A DNA stretch of 6,803 nucleotides from assembly GCA_000431275.1 (NCBI GenBank), contig HF989219.1, positions 4,029-10,831 of the forward strand, given 5' to 3'. Both the position numbers and the translations under genes were made by a program. The notes below the pieces were generated by a model. It searched no databases. It worked only from the letters and a program-made list of their open reading frames with translations, and was not told the DNA's origin. Shown piece by piece: positions 5,033 through 6,803 of this stretch (the first letter of the stretch is position 1; each line of letters begins with the position of its first letter). This DNA is from Prevotella sp. CAG:755. GTDB taxonomy: Bacteria > Bacteroidota > Bacteroidia > Bacteroidales > Bacteroidaceae.

Positions 5033-6803
5033 TCAGTCGAGTATGCGGTAGCGGGCGAATTTCAGCAGGAGGGCTTTTTCGCCCGCGTTGTCGAACTGCA
5101 CGGTGGCCTTGATGGTCTCGCCGGCCTGTTCGAGGCGGCGTACTTCGCCGCGTCCGAAGCGTTCGTGTTCGATGTGTTGCCCGACGCGCAAGCCTCCTGC
5201 TTCGTCGAGGCTTTTTCCCGCTGACGGGCGCGGTGTCGGCGCAACGCGGCTGAGGCGCCTGGTGCGGAGTGTGGAGAGCGGGTTGGGGCGGGAGGGCGGT
5301 TCGGCCGTCCGGATGGAGGGCCGATGGCCGTCCGTGGCGGCCGTCCGTGGCGTGAAGGCGATGTCCTCACGGCGGAGGCATGCCGGATCAATTTCGCTGA
5401 TGAAGGGGCTGGGCTCGCAGGTCAGGAATGACCCATAGCGGATGCGCGTGCGGGCGTAGCTGAGGTAGCAGTAGCTCTTGGCGCGCGTCAGGGCGACGTA
5501 GAAGAGGCGCCGTTCTTCCTCCATTTCTTTCGGAAAGAAGCGGGCGTTGGCATTGGGGAAGAGTTCGTCTTCCATCCCGGCCACGAAGACGGCCTCGTAT
5601 TCCAGTCCCTTGGCGGCGTGGACGGTCATGAGCGTGACGCGCGGCGTGTCGTCGCGGTCGGTGTCGGCATCGGTCAGCAGCGAGACCTGCGAGAGGTAGT
5701 CCGAGAGCAGGGCCGGTTCGCCCGTTCCTGCTTCGGCCATTTCCTGCTCGTATTGTTTGATGGAGTCAGCCAGCTCTTGCAGGTTCTCTTGCCGGCTGAG
5801 GTTCTCGGCTGAGGTGTCGGCGTAAATGTCTGCATGGATGCCGCTTTCTTTGATGATGCTGAGGGCGAGGTCGTAAGCGGTTTCCGTCTCGGCCATTTGG
5901 GTGAAATGGTTGATGAGTCCGACGAACGTGGCCAGCCGGGCTGCTGTTCCGCTGTGGACGGCAACGCCGAATTTCGCGGGGTCGGCCACGACGTCCCAGA
6001 GCGGGACTCCGGCCATGACGGAGGCGGCCGCGAGTTTGTTCATCGTCGTGTCGCCGATGCCGCGCGCAGGGTAGTTGATGATGCGTGTGAGCGCTTCCTC
6101 GTCGTAGTGGTTCGACGTGAGGCGGAAATAGGCCAGCACGTCTTTCACCTCCTTGCGCTGGTAGAAAGAGAGGCCGCCGTAGATGCGATAGGGTATGCTT
6201 AGCAGGCGTAGTGCCTCTTCGAGCGAGCGGCTCTGCGCGTTGGTGCGATAGAGGATGGCTACGTCGCTGTATGCCAGTCCGCGCCTGTGGAGTGCCGCGA
6301 TGGCTTGCGCCACTTTTTGTCCCTCCTCCTTGTCGCTCATGGCCGCCATGACGGTGATTTTTTCTCCCGCGTCGCGGTTGCTGTAAACGGCCTTGGGGAT
6401 TTGTCCCTTGTTGTGGCTGATGACGGAATTGGCCGCCTCGACGATGTGTCGCGTCGAGCGGTAGTTGCATTCCAGTTTGAAGAGGCGCGCGCCGGCGTAT
6501 TGGGTGTTGAATTGCAGGATGTTGCCGATCTCGGCGCCTCGGAAGCCGTAGATGCTCTGCGCGTCGTCGCCCACGACGCAGATGCGCGACGTCGGATCGG
6601 TGAGCAGGCTGACGATGCGGTGTTGGGCGAAGTTCGTGTCCTGGTATTCGTCGACAAGGACGTACTGGAAGCGCTCCTTGTATTTGTGGCAAGTGTCCGG
6701 ATGGTCGCGCAGGAGCTGGTAGGTCCGGAGCAGGAGGTCGTCGAAGTCCATGGCGTTGGCTTGCCGGCAGCGCCGCTCGTAGCGGGCGTACAAGTCCGCC
6801 ACA
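5033..6803 (-). CDS. UvrD/PcrA-type 3'-5' DNA helicase, partial
   Basis: This is a superfamily 1A ATP-dependent DNA helicase of the UvrD/PcrA/Rep group, acting in excision repair and replication-conflict resolution. About 590 C-terminal codons are present. The frame is open to the window edge, and the N-terminal part with Walker A (motif I) is missing. Counting from the first full codon, visible motifs are DFDDLL (19-24), Walker B DEYQDTN (51-57), motif III GDDAQSIYGFRGA (78-90), motif IV LECNYRS (110-116), motif V TVHAAKGLEY (393-402) and motif VI EEERRLFYVALTRAK (428-442). An Arg/Pro-rich linker (about 484-530) precedes a C-terminal Tudor-like domain (about 536-589, starting GGLRVGQHIEHERFGRGEV), as in PcrA proteins, where it contacts RNA polymerase. 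That tail favours PcrA/UvrD over Rep. The leftmost GTG at 6800-6802 is almost certainly internal, not a start. It precedes the yceD cluster on the same strand but is separated by a long gap and a new promoter. Confidence 0.95.
   Translation of the reverse strand, partial: VADLYARYERRCRQANAMDFDDLLLRTYQLLRDHPDTCHKYKERFQYVLVDEYQDTNFAQHRIVSLLTDPTSRICVVGDDAQSIYGFRGAEIGNILQFNTQYAGARLFKLECNYRSTRHIVEAANSVISHNKGQIPKAVYSNRDAGEKITVMAAMSDKEEGQKVAQAIAALHRRGLAYSDVAILYRTNAQSRSLEEALRLLSIPYRIYGGLSFYQRKEVKDVLAYFRLTSNHYDEEALTRIINYPARGIGDTTMNKLAAASVMAGVPLWDVVADPAKFGVAVHSGTAARLATFVGLINHFTQMAETETAYDLALSIIKESGIHADIYADTSAENLSRQENLQELADSIKQYEQEMAEAGTGEPALLSDYLSQVSLLTDADTDRDDTPRVTLMTVHAAKGLEYEAVFVAGMEDELFPNANARFFPKEMEEERRLFYVALTRAKSYCYLSYARTRIRYGSFLTCEPSPFISEIDPACLRREDIAFTPRTAATDGHRPSIRTAEPPSRPNPLSTLRTRRLSRVAPTPRPSAGKSLDEAGGLRVGQHIEHERFGRGEVRRLEQAGETIKATVQFDNAGEKALLLKFARYRILD

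Noticed and set aside
4772..5224. Several 60-100 codon plus-strand frames in and beside the helicase-yceD gap
   Set aside because: They overlap each other and partly the helicase gene. They are rich in Arg, Gly, Cys and Trp, which fits G-biased non-coding DNA, and they lack any family signature.

Overview
The window looks like a chromosomal housekeeping segment from a GC-rich member of the Bacteroidales. FabH, Era, L32 and the YceD-like protein resemble my recollection of Prevotellaceae/Bacteroidaceae homologues. Independently, the one clear promoter has the Bacteroidetes-type -7 box (TAnnTTTG), and most starts lack a Shine-Dalgarno sequence. The family assignment is from memory, not from a search. 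I see no mobile element, CRISPR array, rRNA or tRNA.

Every gene lies on the minus strand, so transcription runs from high to low coordinates. At the right edge (5033-6803) is the C-terminal three quarters of a UvrD/PcrA-type DNA helicase whose N-terminus, including Walker A, is outside the window. A GC-rich non-coding gap (about 4768-5032) follows. It holds a 9-bp inverted repeat and an 11-bp direct repeat spaced 21 bp apart. The gap ends at a promoter (4736-4767) that drives a conserved cluster: yceD-like DUF177 protein (4269-4718), rpmF/L32 (4050-4235), fabH (2946-3953), era (1948-2832), der (578-1891), and a small predicted lipoprotein (129-581) that overlaps der by 4 bp. A strong hairpin at 73-106 closes the unit.

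Functionally the cluster joins ribosome assembly with initiation of fatty-acid synthesis. L32 is a large-subunit protein, and YceD/DUF177 is linked to 23S rRNA and L32. Era matures the 30S subunit, Der matures the 50S subunit, and FabH makes the first beta-ketoacyl-ACP. Terminator-like hairpins with T-tracts after rpmF and after fabH suggest the cluster is internally stepped rather than one uniform transcript.

I do not see a new biological system here. The observations most worth checking are the yceD promoter, which shows that the longest open frame overstates the protein; the two internal hairpin/T-tract sites; the translationally coupled lipoprotein after der; and the structured gap after the helicase gene.
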